Shown here: positions 7,894 through 16,651 of the stretch, piece after piece
How the letters are laid out: every line of letters begins with the position of its first letter
Numbering within the stretch: position 1 is the first letter of the stretch
Origin: Microbacterium sp. RU1D
Lineage (GTDB): Bacteria; Actinomycetota; Actinomycetes; Actinomycetales; Microbacteriaceae
DNA length: 64,000 bases
Direction: 5' to 3'
Assembly: GCF_900156435.1 (NCBI RefSeq)
Contig: NZ_FTPQ01000002.1
Coordinates: 372,001-436,000 of the forward strand
The notes under the pieces: generated by a model
The model's input: only the letters and a program-made list of their open reading frames with translations
What the model was told of the DNA's origin: nothing
Database searches by the model: none
Made by a program: the position numbers and the translations under genes

Positions 7894-10461
7894 ATGGCCA
7901 CGATCCCGGACAAACCCGCACTGGAAGGCCTCGAGCAGAAGTGGGACGCCGCGTGGCGCGATCGCGGCACGTACGTCTTCGACCGCCTGCGCGCAGCTGA
8001 CGCCGGCCGTCAGGGCGTGTACTCGGTGGACACGCCGCCGCCGACGGCATCCGGAAGCCTGCACATCGGCCACGTGTTCTCGTTCACGCACACCGACGTG
8101 AAGGTGCGCTTCGAGCGCATGCGCGGCAAGACCGTGTTCTACCCGATGGGCTGGGACGACAACGGCCTGCCCACCGAGCGCCGCGTGCAGAACTACTACG
8201 GCGTGCGCTGCGACCCCTCGCTCCCCTACGACGCCGACTTCACCCCGCCGTTCGCGGGCGGCGACAACAAGAGCAGCAAGGCCGCCGACCAGGTGCCCAT
8301 CAGTCGCCGCAACTTCATCGAGCTGTGCGAGCAGCTCACCGTCGAAGACGAGAAGCAGTTCGAAGACCTCTTCCGCGAGCTGGGCCTCAGCGTCGACTGG
8401 ACCCAGACGTACCGCACCATCTCCGACGACTCGATCCGCACGAGCCAGCTGGCGTTCCTGCGCAACATCGAGCGCGGCGAGGCGTACCAGGCCCTCGCGC
8501 CGACGCTCTGGGACGTCGACTTCCGCTCCGCGATCGCGCAGGCCGAGCTCGAAGACCGCGACCAGCCCGCCGCGTACCACCGCGTCGGCTTCCCCAAGAC
8601 CGACGGCTCGGGCGAGGTGTTCATCGAGACGACGCGTCCTGAGCTGCTACCCGCATGCGTCGCTCTCGTGGCGAACCCGGATGACGAGCGCTATCAGCCC
8701 CTGTTCGGCACGACCGTGCGCACTCCCCTGTTCGACGTCGAGGTGCCCGTGCTCGCCCACCCCCTCGCGCAGAAGGACAAGGGATCGGGCATCGCCATGA
8801 TCTGCACCTTCGGCGACGTGACCGACATCATCTGGTGGCGCGAGCTCGACCTGCCCAACCGCACGATCATCGGGAAAGACGGTCGCATCGTCGCCGACGC
8901 TCCCGACGTGATCTCGACGGATGCCGCGAAGGCGGCGTACGCGGAACTCGCGGGCAAGACCGTCTTCAGCGCCAAGAAGCGCATCGTCGAGCTGCTGCAG
9001 GAGTCCGGCGACATGGAGGGCACGCCCAAGCCCTTCACCCACCCCGTGAAGTTCTTCGAGAAGGGCGACCGTCCCCTCGAGATCGTCTCCACGCGCCAGT
9101 GGTACATCCGCAACGGCGCACGGGATGCCGAGCTGCGTGAGCGCCTCATCTCGCTCGGTCGCGAGATGTCGTGGCATCCCGACTTCATGCGCGTGCGCTT
9201 CGAGAACTGGACCAACGGCCTCACGGGTGACTGGCTCGTGTCGCGTCAGCGCTTCTTCGGCGTGCCGATCCCGGTCTGGTACGCGCTCGACGAGAACGGG
9301 GAGCGCGACTACGACCGCGTGCTGACCCCCGACCTCGCCTCGCTCCCCGTCGACCCGACCACCGACGTGCCCCCGGGCTACACCGAGGACCAGCGGGGCG
9401 TCGCCGGCGGCTTCGACGCCGAGCGCGACATCCTCGACACCTGGGCGACGTCCTCGCTCACCCCGCAGCTCGCGGGCGGCTGGCAGCGCGACGAGGAACT
9501 GTGGAACCTCGTCTCGCCGTTCGACCTGCGCCCGCAGGGTCAGGACATCATCCGCACGTGGCTGTTCTCGACCATGCTGCGCAGCGCCCTCGAAGACGAC
9601 CGGAGCCCCTGGTCGGATGCCGCCATCTCGGGCTTCATCGTCGACCCCGACCGCAAGAAGATGTCGAAGTCGAAGGGGAACGTGGTGACGCCCGCCGACA
9701 TCCTCAAGCAGCACGGCTCCGACGCCGTGCGGTACTGGTCGGCGTCGAGCCGTCTCGGCACCGACGCGGCCTTCGACCCGCAGAATCCCACGCAGGTCAA
9801 GATCGGCCGGCGCCTGGCGATCAAGCTGCTGAACGCGGCGAAGTTCGTACTGTCGTTCCCGGTGCCCGAGGGCGCCGAGGTCACGCACGCGCTCGACGCG
9901 TCGATGCTCGCGACCCTGGATGCCGTGGTGCGCGACGCCACCGCCGCGTTCGAGGCCTACGACCACGCGCGGGCGCTGGAGACCACCGAGTCGTTCTTCT
10001 GGACGTTCTGCGACGACTACCTCGAGCTCGTCAAGGAGCGCGCCTACGACCAGACCGACGTCGGGCAGGCCTCCGCGGCTCTCGCGCTGCGCACGGCCCT
10101 GTCGACGCTGGTGCGCCTGTTCGCCCCCGTGCTGTCGTTCGCGGCGGAGGAGGTGTGGTCGTGGTTCGAAGAGGGCTCGGTGCACACCGCCGCGTGGCCC
10201 GAGCCGAGCGGCTCCGAGGGCGACCCGGCCGTGCTCACCGCCGTCAGCGCCGCTCTGATCGGCATCCGTCGCGCCAAGACCGAAGCGAAGGCCTCCCAGA
10301 AGACCCCGGTCACCTCGCTCACCGTCGCCGGTCCCCACGTCGAGGCCCTGCGCCTCGCCGAGGGCGACCTGCGCGCCGTGGGCCGGATCGAGGCGATCTC
10401 CTTCGCCGAGGCCGAAACCACCACCGTCACCGACATCGTGTTCGCACCCCAGGAGGCCTGA
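7894..10461 (+). CDS. valS: valyl-tRNA synthetase
   Basis: This 855-residue cytoplasmic class I synthetase charges tRNA-Val. The HIGH signature appears as GSLHIGHV at residues 54-61 and KKMSKSKGNVV at 588-598. The tryptophan- and aspartate-rich catalytic core around WATSSLTPQ matches actinobacterial ValS. The C-terminal region is short and lacks an obvious long coiled-coil arm. The start is the ATG of MATIPDKPALEGLE, 8 nt after AGGAG; a longer in-frame extension upstream has no supporting site. The stop overlaps the next small gene (TGATG). Confidence 0.97.
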   Translation: MATIPDKPALEGLEQKWDAAWRDRGTYVFDRLRAADAGRQGVYSVDTPPPTASGSLHIGHVFSFTHTDVKVRFERMRGKTVFYPMGWDDNGLPTERRVQNYYGVRCDPSLPYDADFTPPFAGGDNKSSKAADQVPISRRNFIELCEQLTVEDEKQFEDLFRELGLSVDWTQTYRTISDDSIRTSQLAFLRNIERGEAYQALAPTLWDVDFRSAIAQAELEDRDQPAAYHRVGFPKTDGSGEVFIETTRPELLPACVALVANPDDERYQPLFGTTVRTPLFDVEVPVLAHPLAQKDKGSGIAMICTFGDVTDIIWWRELDLPNRTIIGKDGRIVADAPDVISTDAAKAAYAELAGKTVFSAKKRIVELLQESGDMEGTPKPFTHPVKFFEKGDRPLEIVSTRQWYIRNGARDAELRERLISLGREMSWHPDFMRVRFENWTNGLTGDWLVSRQRFFGVPIPVWYALDENGERDYDRVLTPDLASLPVDPTTDVPPGYTEDQRGVAGGFDAERDILDTWATSSLTPQLAGGWQRDEELWNLVSPFDLRPQGQDIIRTWLFSTMLRSALEDDRSPWSDAAISGFIVDPDRKKMSKSKGNVVTPADILKQHGSDAVRYWSASSRLGTDAAFDPQNPTQVKIGRRLAIKLLNAAKFVLSFPVPEGAEVTHALDASMLATLDAVVRDATAAFEAYDHARALETTESFFWTFCDDYLELVKERAYDQTDVGQASAALALRTALSTLVRLFAPVLSFAAEEVWSWFEEGSVHTAAWPEPSGSEGDPAVLTAVSAALIGIRRAKTEAKASQKTPVTSLTVAGPHVEALRLAEGDLRAVGRIEAISFAEAETTTVTDIVFAPQEA

Positions 10462-10709
10462 TGCAACTCGGAACCCGTTGGACCGCCCGTGAGCAGCCGC
10501 CGAAGGCCGTTCCCGAGGCGCTGCACGCGCAGATCGCCGCGGTCGAGGCCGCGCTGAATCCGGACGGACTCAGCGCCCCCGCGCCGAAGTGGACCCTCAC
10601 TTTCCTCGAAGGGCGCCCGGTCGCCGAGCTCGACACCGGGGTCATCGTGAGCCAGGACGCCTCGGGCGAGGTCGTCGTGCGCTACGACGACGACGCCGAA
10701 TTCGCCTGA
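10461..10709 (+). CDS. small conserved-looking protein downstream of valS
   Basis: I do not recognise this 82-residue protein. It starts with an ATG that overlaps the valS stop (TGATG) and is preceded by AGGAGG within the valS end, so it is translationally coupled and almost certainly real. It is soluble, rather acidic at the C-terminus (RYDDDAEFA), and has no signal peptide, membrane segment or cysteine motif. The middle segment KWTLTFLEGRPVAELDTG looks like a small beta-sheet fold. A role linked to valS is only suggested by position. Confidence 0.8.
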   Translation: MQLGTRWTAREQPPKAVPEALHAQIAAVEAALNPDGLSAPAPKWTLTFLEGRPVAELDTGVIVSQDASGEVVVRYDDDAEFA

Positions 10710-10732
10710 CTTCTCCGTCTGGAGCCGCTGCG

Positions 10733-10760
10733 CCCGTCGACGCTTCCTCGCGTCGGCGGG
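10733..10760 (+). terminator. hairpin after the valS operon
   Basis: An 11-bp stem (CCCGTCGACGC at 10733-10743, GCGTCGGCGGG at 10750-10760, one G-T pair) closes a 6-nt loop 24 bp after the small gene. There is no T-run, which is common for terminators in high-GC actinobacteria. Confidence 0.55.
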
Positions 10761-10832
10761 CTCGCGGCGTTTCCGGCGCAAGGTGTCCGCGTTCGTCGCA
10801 ACCACCGAGGCGCTGCCAGGCGTCGCGCGGGT

Positions 10833-10857
10833 GGTGGCTGAGCCTGTCGAAGCCACC
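10833..10857. repeat. inverted repeat of the GAGCC-GTCGAAG family
   Basis: The 25-bp element GGTGGCTGAGCC-TGTCGAAGCCACC has complementary ends (GGTGGCT/AGCCACC) around a core TGAGCCTGTCGAA. Two relatives with GGTCCCT/AGGGGCC ends occur at 24664-24754. It lies in the gap between convergent genes, where it could also help terminate transcription. Confidence 0.7.
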
Positions 10858-10869
10858 GCGACCCGGTCA

Positions 10870-11082
10870 TCATCGCGGCAGCAGGTACCGCGCGGCATCC
10901 GCCGACATCGCCGCCGACGCGGCGCGCCCGGCTCGACGCGTCGGCTCCGCCTCGACGGCCCGGGCGCGGCGGCGCATACGCTTCTCGGCCAACCCCGCCG
11001 CCGTCCGCGAGAGGGCGAGCAGGGCTGCCTCGAGAAGGGTGGGGCGGCCCGGCAGGACGACGGTATGCGTGACGGCGCTCAT
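10870..11082 (-). CDS. small basic protein coupled to the ArsR-type regulator
   Basis: I do not recognise this 70-residue protein. Its ATG overlaps the stop of the upstream regulator gene as ATGA, which argues for translational coupling and for a real gene. It is rich in Ala and Arg, with an N-terminal hydrophobic patch (VVLPGRPTLLEAALLALS) and a basic central stretch (EKRMRRRARAVEAE), compatible with a short amphipathic or membrane-adjacent helix. There are no Cys or metal motifs. It may modulate the regulator or simply be co-expressed with it. Confidence 0.65.
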   Translation of the reverse strand: MSAVTHTVVLPGRPTLLEAALLALSRTAAGLAEKRMRRRARAVEAEPTRRAGRAASAAMSADAARYLLPR

Positions 11083-11669
11083 GCGGAGCCCCTCTCGGTC
11101 GGGAGCGGGAAGACGTCGTTGCGGATCGTGACGGGGCGGACGCCCTCGCCGGTCTGGTCGCGGTAGAGGGCGACGGTCTCATCGACCAATGCCTGGATCC
11201 GCGACACGAGGTCGCGCGACTGCTCCGCCGTGAGTCGGGCGGTCGCCGTCGAGATGACCGCGGCATCACGCCAGTCCTCGGCCTCGTCCCAGCCGTGGGC
11301 GGCGAAGTGCATGAGCTGCTGGTGACGCAGGGTGAGCGTCTCGGACTGGACGGCTTCCATCACGGCGCGTCCGGCGGGGGTGTTCTGCATCTCGGGGTTC
11401 GTGAGGGTGACCATCCCGGCGGGGCGTTCCCACCATCGCTCGCGGGCGGTGCCGCGGCCTTCGACCTCGCGGATGAGGTCGTGCCGCGCGAGGGCGCGCA
11501 GGTGGTAGCTGGTCGCTCCCGTAGACTCCCCCGTCAGTTCCGCGAGCGAACTCGCCGTCTGCGGACCGTACTGACTGAGGATGTCGTACAGCCGGACGCG
11601 CAGGGGGTGCGCCAGGGCGCGGAGCGCTCCGGCATCGAGGATGCGCTCGCTGCGGGGCTCGGACGTCAT
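11079..11669 (-). CDS. ArsR-type winged-helix transcriptional regulator
   Basis: This 196-residue protein has an N-terminal winged helix (residues about 10-90) with LAHPLRVRLYDILSQYGPQTASSLAELTGESTG typical of ArsR/HTH_20 regulators, here split as RVRLYDIL and ASSLAELTG. A C-terminal domain of unknown ligand follows. No Cys pairs are visible, so metal sensing is unlikely. The ATG has no ribosome binding site but sits 7 nt after a TATCTT -10, so the mRNA is probably leaderless. A palindrome overlaps that -10, implying autoregulation. The divergent M3 peptidase is the natural candidate target. Confidence 0.88.
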   Translation of the reverse strand: MTSEPRSERILDAGALRALAHPLRVRLYDILSQYGPQTASSLAELTGESTGATSYHLRALARHDLIREVEGRGTARERWWERPAGMVTLTNPEMQNTPAGRAVMEAVQSETLTLRHQQLMHFAAHGWDEAEDWRDAAVISTATARLTAEQSRDLVSRIQALVDETVALYRDQTGEGVRPVTIRNDVFPLPTERGSA

Positions 11670-11749
11670 GTATACAAAGATATCTTTGCATCATGCTCTT
11701 TGCAACATATTCTCTGCACTCGGTTCGCGCCGCGACGTAGGCTGGGCGG
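11670..11749. promoter_or_regulatory. divergent leaderless promoters with CAAAGATATCTTTG operator
   Basis: Leftward: TTGCAA (11705-11700), a 17-nt spacer, TATCTT (11682-11677), 7 nt, then the regulator ATG. The perfect 14-bp palindrome CAAAGATATCTTTG at 11675-11688 covers this -10. Rightward: TAGGCT at 11738-11743 ends 6 nt before the peptidase ATG at 11750, again with no ribosome binding site. The AT-rich block (11671-11715) stands out sharply from its GC-rich surroundings. Confidence 0.72.
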
Positions 11750-13798
11750 ATGACGGATTCCCCCAATCCCCTCCTGTCCCCGCCGGCGCTGCCCTACGAC
11801 CTGCCGCCGTACGGCAGCATCGCGGTCGAGCACTACCTGCCCGCGTTCCACGCCGCCTTCGCGGCGCAGCGCGCGGAGGTCGACGCGATCACCGCGCAGA
11901 CGGACGAGCCCACGTTCGAGAACACGCTGATCGCCCTCGAGCGCAGCGGCGAGCTCCTCGGCCGCGTGTCCCGCACCTTCTACACGATCACGGGTGCCGA
12001 CGGCACCGCCGAGATCCAGGCCGTCGAGGAGGAGCTCGCGCCGCTCATGTCCGCGCACCGCGACGCGATCCAGCTCGATGCCACGTTGTTCGCCCGCATC
12101 GCCGCGGTGCACGAGCAGCTCGACGACCTCGACCTGGACGCGGAGAGCCGCTACCTCGTCCAGCGCCACCACCGCGAGATGGCCCTGGCGGGCGCCGGCC
12201 TCGACGACGCGCAGAAGCAGCACCTCACCGACCTCAACCAGAGCCTGTCGGTGCTGACCACCACGTTCGAGAAGAACCTGCTCGCCGACACCAACGACCT
12301 CGCGGTCGTCTTCGATGACGCGTCCGAGCTGGACGGCCTTGGCGACGGCGAACTGTCGGCCACCGCGCAGGCCGCCACGACCCGAGGGCTCGACGGCCGG
12401 TACGTCGTCACCCTGACGCTGTACACGGGTCACCCGTATCTCGCCTCCCTGACGAACCGCGAAAGCCGTCGACGCCTGCTCGAGGCCTCGCGAGCCCGCG
12501 CCTCCCGCGACAACGCGAACGACAACCGTCCGGTGCTCCGTGAGATCGTGCGTCTGCGCGCCGAGCGCGCCGCCCTCCTCGGCTATCCCTCCCACGCGGC
12601 CGCCGTCCTCGCCGATCAGACGGCGGGATCCCCGGATGCCGTCGCCGAGCTTCTGCGTCGACTCGCCGCCCCCGCTGCCGCGAACGCCCGGGCCGAACAG
12701 ACCGCCCTTCAGGACATCGCCGACGCCGACGGCATCCGGATCGAGGCACACGACTGGGCGTTCTACACCGAGAAAGTGCGCGCCGAGAAGTACGACCTCG
12801 ACCGCGCAGCGCTGCGTCCGTGGTTCGAAGCCGAGCGCGTGCTGCGCGACGGCGTGTTCTTCGCGGCCGAGCAGCTCTACGGCATCCGCGTCACCGAGCG
12901 GCACGACCTGCAGGGCTACCACCCCGAGGTGCGCGTGTTCGAGGTGCACAACGCCGACGGCAGCGAGCTCGGTCTGTTCCTGCTCGACCTTTACACGCGC
13001 GACACCAAGCGCGGCGGAGCCTGGATGAACTCGATCGTCACGCAGTCCGCCCTGCGCGGTACGGCCCCCGTCGTGGTCAACAACCTCAACGTCAGCAAGC
13101 CCGCGCCGGGCACGCCGACGCTGCTGTCCCTCGACGAGGTCACGACCTTGTTCCACGAGTTCGGCCACGCCCTGCACGGTCTGTTCGCCACGGTCACCTA
13201 CCCGCACTTCGCCGGCACGGCCGTGTACCGCGATTTCGTCGAGTTCCCGAGCCAGGTGAACGAGATGTGGATCCTGTGGCCGGAGATCCTCGCCAACTAC
13301 GCCCGACACATCGACACCGACGAGCCCCTGCCCGCCGACGTCGTCGAGCGCCTGCACGCCTCCGAGGCGTTCAACCAGGGCTTCGCGACGAGCGAGTACC
13401 TCGCGGCATCCTGGATCGATCAGGCCTGGCACGGCCTGTCCGTCGAGGAGGCCTCCGCCGAGATCGACGTCGCCGCCTTTCAGGCCGCGGCGCTGTCCGA
13501 CATCGGTCTCGACAACCCCGCCGCCCCCACTCGGTACGCCTCGACGTACTTCGCGCACGTGTTCTCGGGCGGCTACAGCGCCGGGTACTACTCCTACATC
13601 TGGAGCGAGGTGCTCGACGCCGACACGGTCGAGTGGTTCCGCGAGAACGGCGGACTCACGCGCGAGAACGGCGACCGCTTCCGCCAGCGCCTGCTGGGGG
13701 TCGGTGGTTCCGGCGACCCTCTCGCCGCGTACCGCGATTTCCGCGGTCGGGATGCCGAGATCCAGCCGCTGCTGGAACGCCGCGGTCTCGCCGGCTGA
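11750..13798 (+). CDS. dcp: M3 family metallopeptidase (peptidyl-dipeptidase Dcp-like)
   Basis: This 682-residue cytoplasmic zinc peptidase would trim oligopeptides. The zinc site HEFGH is at residues 469-473 within FHEFGHALHGLF, with the third ligand expected in the following EFPSQ segment. C-terminal motifs such as FAHVFSGGYSAGYYSY are typical of the oligopeptidase A/Dcp clade. Full family length and no signal peptide. The ATG lies 6 nt after a TAGGCT -10, indicating a leaderless mRNA, and the divergent ArsR-type gene may control it. Confidence 0.93.
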   Translation: MTDSPNPLLSPPALPYDLPPYGSIAVEHYLPAFHAAFAAQRAEVDAITAQTDEPTFENTLIALERSGELLGRVSRTFYTITGADGTAEIQAVEEELAPLMSAHRDAIQLDATLFARIAAVHEQLDDLDLDAESRYLVQRHHREMALAGAGLDDAQKQHLTDLNQSLSVLTTTFEKNLLADTNDLAVVFDDASELDGLGDGELSATAQAATTRGLDGRYVVTLTLYTGHPYLASLTNRESRRRLLEASRARASRDNANDNRPVLREIVRLRAERAALLGYPSHAAAVLADQTAGSPDAVAELLRRLAAPAAANARAEQTALQDIADADGIRIEAHDWAFYTEKVRAEKYDLDRAALRPWFEAERVLRDGVFFAAEQLYGIRVTERHDLQGYHPEVRVFEVHNADGSELGLFLLDLYTRDTKRGGAWMNSIVTQSALRGTAPVVVNNLNVSKPAPGTPTLLSLDEVTTLFHEFGHALHGLFATVTYPHFAGTAVYRDFVEFPSQVNEMWILWPEILANYARHIDTDEPLPADVVERLHASEAFNQGFATSEYLAASWIDQAWHGLSVEEASAEIDVAAFQAAALSDIGLDNPAAPTRYASTYFAHVFSGGYSAGYYSYIWSEVLDADTVEWFRENGGLTRENGDRFRQRLLGVGGSGDPLAAYRDFRGRDAEIQPLLERRGLAG

Positions 13799-13813
13799 GG
13801 CCGTACCCTGGCC

Positions 13814-13849
13814 GGCGGGCCCGCTTCGCGTGCACGAGGCGGGCCCGCC
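13814..13849. terminator. bidirectional terminator between convergent genes
   Basis: A perfect 11-bp stem GGCGGGCCCGC/GCGGGCCCGCC closes a 14-nt loop, lying 15 bp after the peptidase stop and 3 bp after the acetyltransferase stop on the opposite strand. It probably serves both genes. Confidence 0.75.
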
Positions 13850-13852
13850 GGA

Positions 13853-14368
13853 TCATCTTCCGACGGTGTACTTGAAGCCGATGTGGGAGTCGGCGAAGCC
13901 GAGTCGCGTGTAGAAGCGGTGCGCGTCGACGCGGGCCGCGTCGGAGGTCAGCTGCACGAGGGTCGCCCCGGTATCCGAGGCCGCCTCGTGCATCACCCAG
14001 CGCATCACCGCGCCGCCGATGCCGCTGGAACGCACGCGCGACGACACGCGTACCGCCTCGACCAGCAGACGCGTCGCGCCGCGGCGGGCCATGCCGGGGA
14101 TGACGGTCAGCTGAAGAGTCCCCACGACGGTGCCGTCGGCGGCATCCACGACGAGCAGGTCGTTGAGCGGGGCGTCGAGGACGCCGGTCAGGGCCTCTTG
14201 ATACGCTGCGGCGTCTCCGTCAGCGGCGCGGTCACCACGGGCCGCGCTGATCGGATCGTCCGAGAGCAACGCGATGAGAGCGGGAAGATCCGACGCCGTC
14301 GCGCGACGTACGGCGACGTCGCCGACGCGGGTGGACAACTCGACGGGAAGGCGCAGGTCGGGGAGCAT
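13853..14368 (-). CDS. GNAT family N-acetyltransferase
   Basis: This 171-residue protein would transfer acetyl from acetyl-CoA to an unknown amine. After a short strand (DVAVRRATASDLPALIALL) it shows the GNAT core: TLQLTVIPG, then the acetyl-CoA loop region VSSRVRSSGIGGAVMRWV with the R-x-x-G-x-G/A pattern, and the final VQLTSDAARVDAHRFYTRLGF. The start is the ATG of MLPDLRLP; the longer frame upstream overlaps clpX and is a shadow. Converges with the M3 peptidase gene. Substrate is unknown. Confidence 0.85.
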   Translation of the reverse strand: MLPDLRLPVELSTRVGDVAVRRATASDLPALIALLSDDPISAARGDRAADGDAAAYQEALTGVLDAPLNDLLVVDAADGTVVGTLQLTVIPGMARRGATRLLVEAVRVSSRVRSSGIGGAVMRWVMHEAASDTGATLVQLTSDAARVDAHRFYTRLGFADSHIGFKYTVGR

Positions 14369-14426
14369 CGTCCCATCCTGCCGCTGGCGGGCTCGCGCAC
14401 CGGGCACGACGCCCCGTGAAGCCCCG

Positions 14427-15695
14427 TCAGGCGCTACGGCGCTTCTGCGCCAGCACGATCGTCGGCTGGGCGCGGTCTTCCACGGCCGCCCGGGTGATGA
14501 CCACCTTGGCGATGTCGTCGGCCGAGGGCACGTCGAACATGATCGGGCCCAGGACGTCTTCCAGGATCGCGCGCAGACCGCGGGCGCCGGTCTTGCGGGC
14601 CACCGCGAGGTCGGCGATTGCCCGCAGCGCATCCTCGTCGAACTCCAGCTGAACGCCGTCGAGCTCGAACATGCGCTGGTACTGCTTCACCAGCGCGTTG
14701 CGCGGCGCGGTCAGGATCTCCATGAGCGCGTCCTGGTCGAGCGGCGAGACGGATGCCACGACGGGCAGGCGACCGATGAACTCGGGGATCAGACCGAACT
14801 TGTGCAGGTCTTCCGGCAGCGCCTCGCTGAACAGGTCGGGCGCGTCTTCCTTGCGCTGCAGCGGAGCGCCGAAGCCGACGCCGTGCTTGCCGACGCGGGC
14901 CGAGATGATCTCCTCGAGTCCCGCGAAGGCCCCGGCCACGATGAACAGGACGTTCGTCGTGTCGATCTGGATGAATTCCTGATGGGGGTGCTTGCGTCCG
15001 CCCTGCGGCGGAACCGAGGCGACCGTGCCCTCTAGGATCTTCAGCAGTGCCTGCTGCACGCCCTCGCCCGACACGTCGCGCGTGATCGAGGGGTTCTCGG
15101 CCTTGCGGGCGATCTTGTCGACCTCGTCGATGTAGATGATGCCGGTCTCTGCGCGCTTGACGTCGAAGTCGGCGGCTTGCAGGAGCTTGAGGAGGATATT
15201 CTCCACATCCTCACCGACGTAGCCGGCCTCGGTGAGGGCCGTGGCATCCGCCACCGCGAAGGGCACGTTGAGGCGTTTCGCGAGCGTCTGAGCGAGGTAC
15301 GTCTTGCCGCAGCCCGTGGGGCCCAGCAGCAAAATGTTGCTTTTGGCGATGTCGATTTCTTCGGCGCGCGCCTCGGCGGGCTGCAGCGTGCCGTGCGAGC
15401 GCACGCGCTTGTAGTGGTTGTAGACGGCGACGGCGAGGGCACGCTTGGCGGGCTCCTGACCGACGACGTACTCCTCGAGGAACGAGAAGATCTCGCGGGG
15501 CTTGGGCAGATCGAACTCGGCGACCTCGCCGGCCGACGACTCCGCCATGCGCTCTTCGATGATCTCGTTGCAGAGCTCGACGCACTCGTCGCAGATGTAC
15601 ACGCCGGGACCGGCGATCAGCTGCTGCACCTGCTTCTGGCTCTTGCCGCAGAAGGAGCACTTGAACAGGTCGGCGCTCTCACCGATGCGTGCCAT
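14427..15695 (-). CDS. clpX: ATP-dependent Clp protease ATP-binding subunit ClpX
   Basis: This 422-residue AAA+ unfoldase feeds substrates to the ClpP1P2 peptidase encoded upstream on the same strand. The N-terminal zinc-binding domain has CxxC pairs at residues 13/16 and 35/38. Walker A GPTGCGKT is at 125-132, Walker [11 protein letters not shown] follows, and the sensor/pore segments ([17 protein letters not shown]) are intact. IGF-type loop residues appear near [14 protein letters not shown]. The gap to clpP2 is 270 bp and includes a terminator, so clpX probably also has its own promoter. Normal family length. Confidence 0.97.
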   Translation of the reverse strand: MARIGESADLFKCSFCGKSQKQVQQLIAGPGVYICDECVELCNEIIEERMAESSAGEVAEFDLPKPREIFSFLEEYVVGQEPAKRALAVAVYNHYKRVRSHGTLQPAEARAEEIDIAKSNILLLGPTGCGKTYLAQTLAKRLNVPFAVADATALTEAGYVGEDVENILLKLLQAADFDVKRAETGIIYIDEVDKIARKAENPSITRDVSGEGVQQALLKILEGTVASVPPQGGRKHPHQEFIQIDTTNVLFIVAGAFAGLEEIISARVGKHGVGFGAPLQRKEDAPDLFSEALPEDLHKFGLIPEFIGRLPVVASVSPLDQDALMEILTAPRNALVKQYQRMFELDGVQLEFDEDALRAIADLAVARKTGARGLRAILEDVLGPIMFDVPSADDIAKVVITRAAVEDRAQPTIVLAQKRRSA

Positions 15696-15828
15696 CCCGG
15701 TTCCTCCCGTCGCCCGGCCCCCGCCGGTGTGTACCCGAGCCTAACCCGACCCCGCGACATCCGAGGGCATTTGCGCGCCCGGCGGTGTCGTGATCGCCGA
15801 CGGCGGACACGCGGCATCCTGCCGCTCC

Positions 15829-15898
15829 CCCGCGTGAGTCGCCAGAATCTGTCGCTGCCGCGTCGCTCGAGGCGACGAAACCTGGAGACTCACGCGGG
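15829..15898. repeat. nested inverted repeat in the clpP2-clpX gap
   Basis: Perfect 12-bp outer arms CCCGCGTGAGTC (15829-15840) and GACTCACGCGGG (15887-15898) enclose an inner hairpin CGTCGC-TCGAG-GCGACG (15861-15877). Partial pairing GCCAG/CTGG extends the outer stem. Its position 3' of the clpP2 terminator and upstream of clpX fits either an intergenic repeat element or a clpX leader/operator; the region shows no gene. Confidence 0.6.
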
Positions 15899-15915
15899 CG
15901 CTGCGCACACGACGA

Positions 15916-15947
15916 AGCCCCGCAGACCGAAACGGGTCTGCGGGGCT
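15916..15947 (-). terminator. terminator of the clpP1-clpP2 operon
   Basis: A 13-14-bp stem AGCCCCGCAGACC/GGTCTGCGGGGCT with a 5-nt loop starts 19 bp beyond the clpP2 stop. Flanking CACGAC/GTCGTG lets the stem extend further. Confidence 0.8.
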
Positions 15948-15965
15948 GGTCGTGTCGCGAGCGCG

Positions 15966-16628
15966 TCAGGCCGTGAGGGCCGCGGGCTGGCGCTTGCGGG
16001 TCGTGAGGACCTGGTCGACGATGCCGTACTCCATCGCCTCGTGGGCCGAAAGGATCTTGTCGCGGTCGATGTCCTTGTTGACCTTGGCGACGTCCTGCCC
16101 GGTGTGGCGGGCCATCGTCTCTTCGAGCCACGTGCGCATGCGGAGGATCTCCTGCGCCTGGATCTCGATGTCGGACGCCTGCCCGTGGCCGGCCTCGCCC
16201 ATGGCGGGCTGGTGGATCAGGATGCGGGCGTTCGGCAGGGCGAGACGCTTGCCGGGGGCTCCGGCGGCCAACAGCACGGATGCCGCGGACGCGGCCTGAC
16301 CGAGCACGACCGTCTGGATCTGCGGCGAGACGTACTGCATCGTGTCGTAGATCGCCGTCATGGCCGTGAACGAGCCACCGGGCGAGTTGATGTACATGAT
16401 GATGTCGCGGTCGGGGTCCTGCGACTCGAGCACGAGAAGCTGGGCCATGACGTCATCGGCCGAGGCGTCGTCGACCTGGACGCCCAGGAAGATGACGCGG
16501 TCCTCGAACAGCTTGTTGTACGGGTCCTGGCGCTTGTAGCCGTAGGCCGTGCGCTCCTCGAACTGAGGCAGGACGTAGCGGCTCGAGGGCATGTGCGATG
16601 CGGCGCCGCCGAAGGTGGGGATGTTCAT
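15966..16628 (-). CDS. clpP2: ATP-dependent Clp protease proteolytic subunit ClpP2
   Basis: This 220-residue serine peptidase subunit forms the mixed ClpP1P2 barrel typical of actinobacteria. The catalytic Ser is residue 114 in GQAASAASVLL and His is residue 139 in ILIHQP; the oxyanion and handle segments (INSPGGSFTAM) are intact. It follows clpP1 by 23 bp with its own ribosome binding site (AGGAAAAGG), so the two are co-transcribed. The longer N-terminus compared with ClpP1 is usual for ClpP2. Confidence 0.97.
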   Translation of the reverse strand: MNIPTFGGAASHMPSSRYVLPQFEERTAYGYKRQDPYNKLFEDRVIFLGVQVDDASADDVMAQLLVLESQDPDRDIIMYINSPGGSFTAMTAIYDTMQYVSPQIQTVVLGQAASAASVLLAAGAPGKRLALPNARILIHQPAMGEAGHGQASDIEIQAQEILRMRTWLEETMARHTGQDVAKVNKDIDRDKILSAHEAMEYGIVDQVLTTRKRQPAALTA

Positions 16629-16651
16629 GTCGGTGTCCTTTTCCTCTCGAC

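Noticed and set aside
11666..13558. Minus-strand 630-codon frame opposite the M3 peptidase
   Set aside because: Val/Gly/Arg-rich shadow; the plus strand has an intact HEFGH peptidase.
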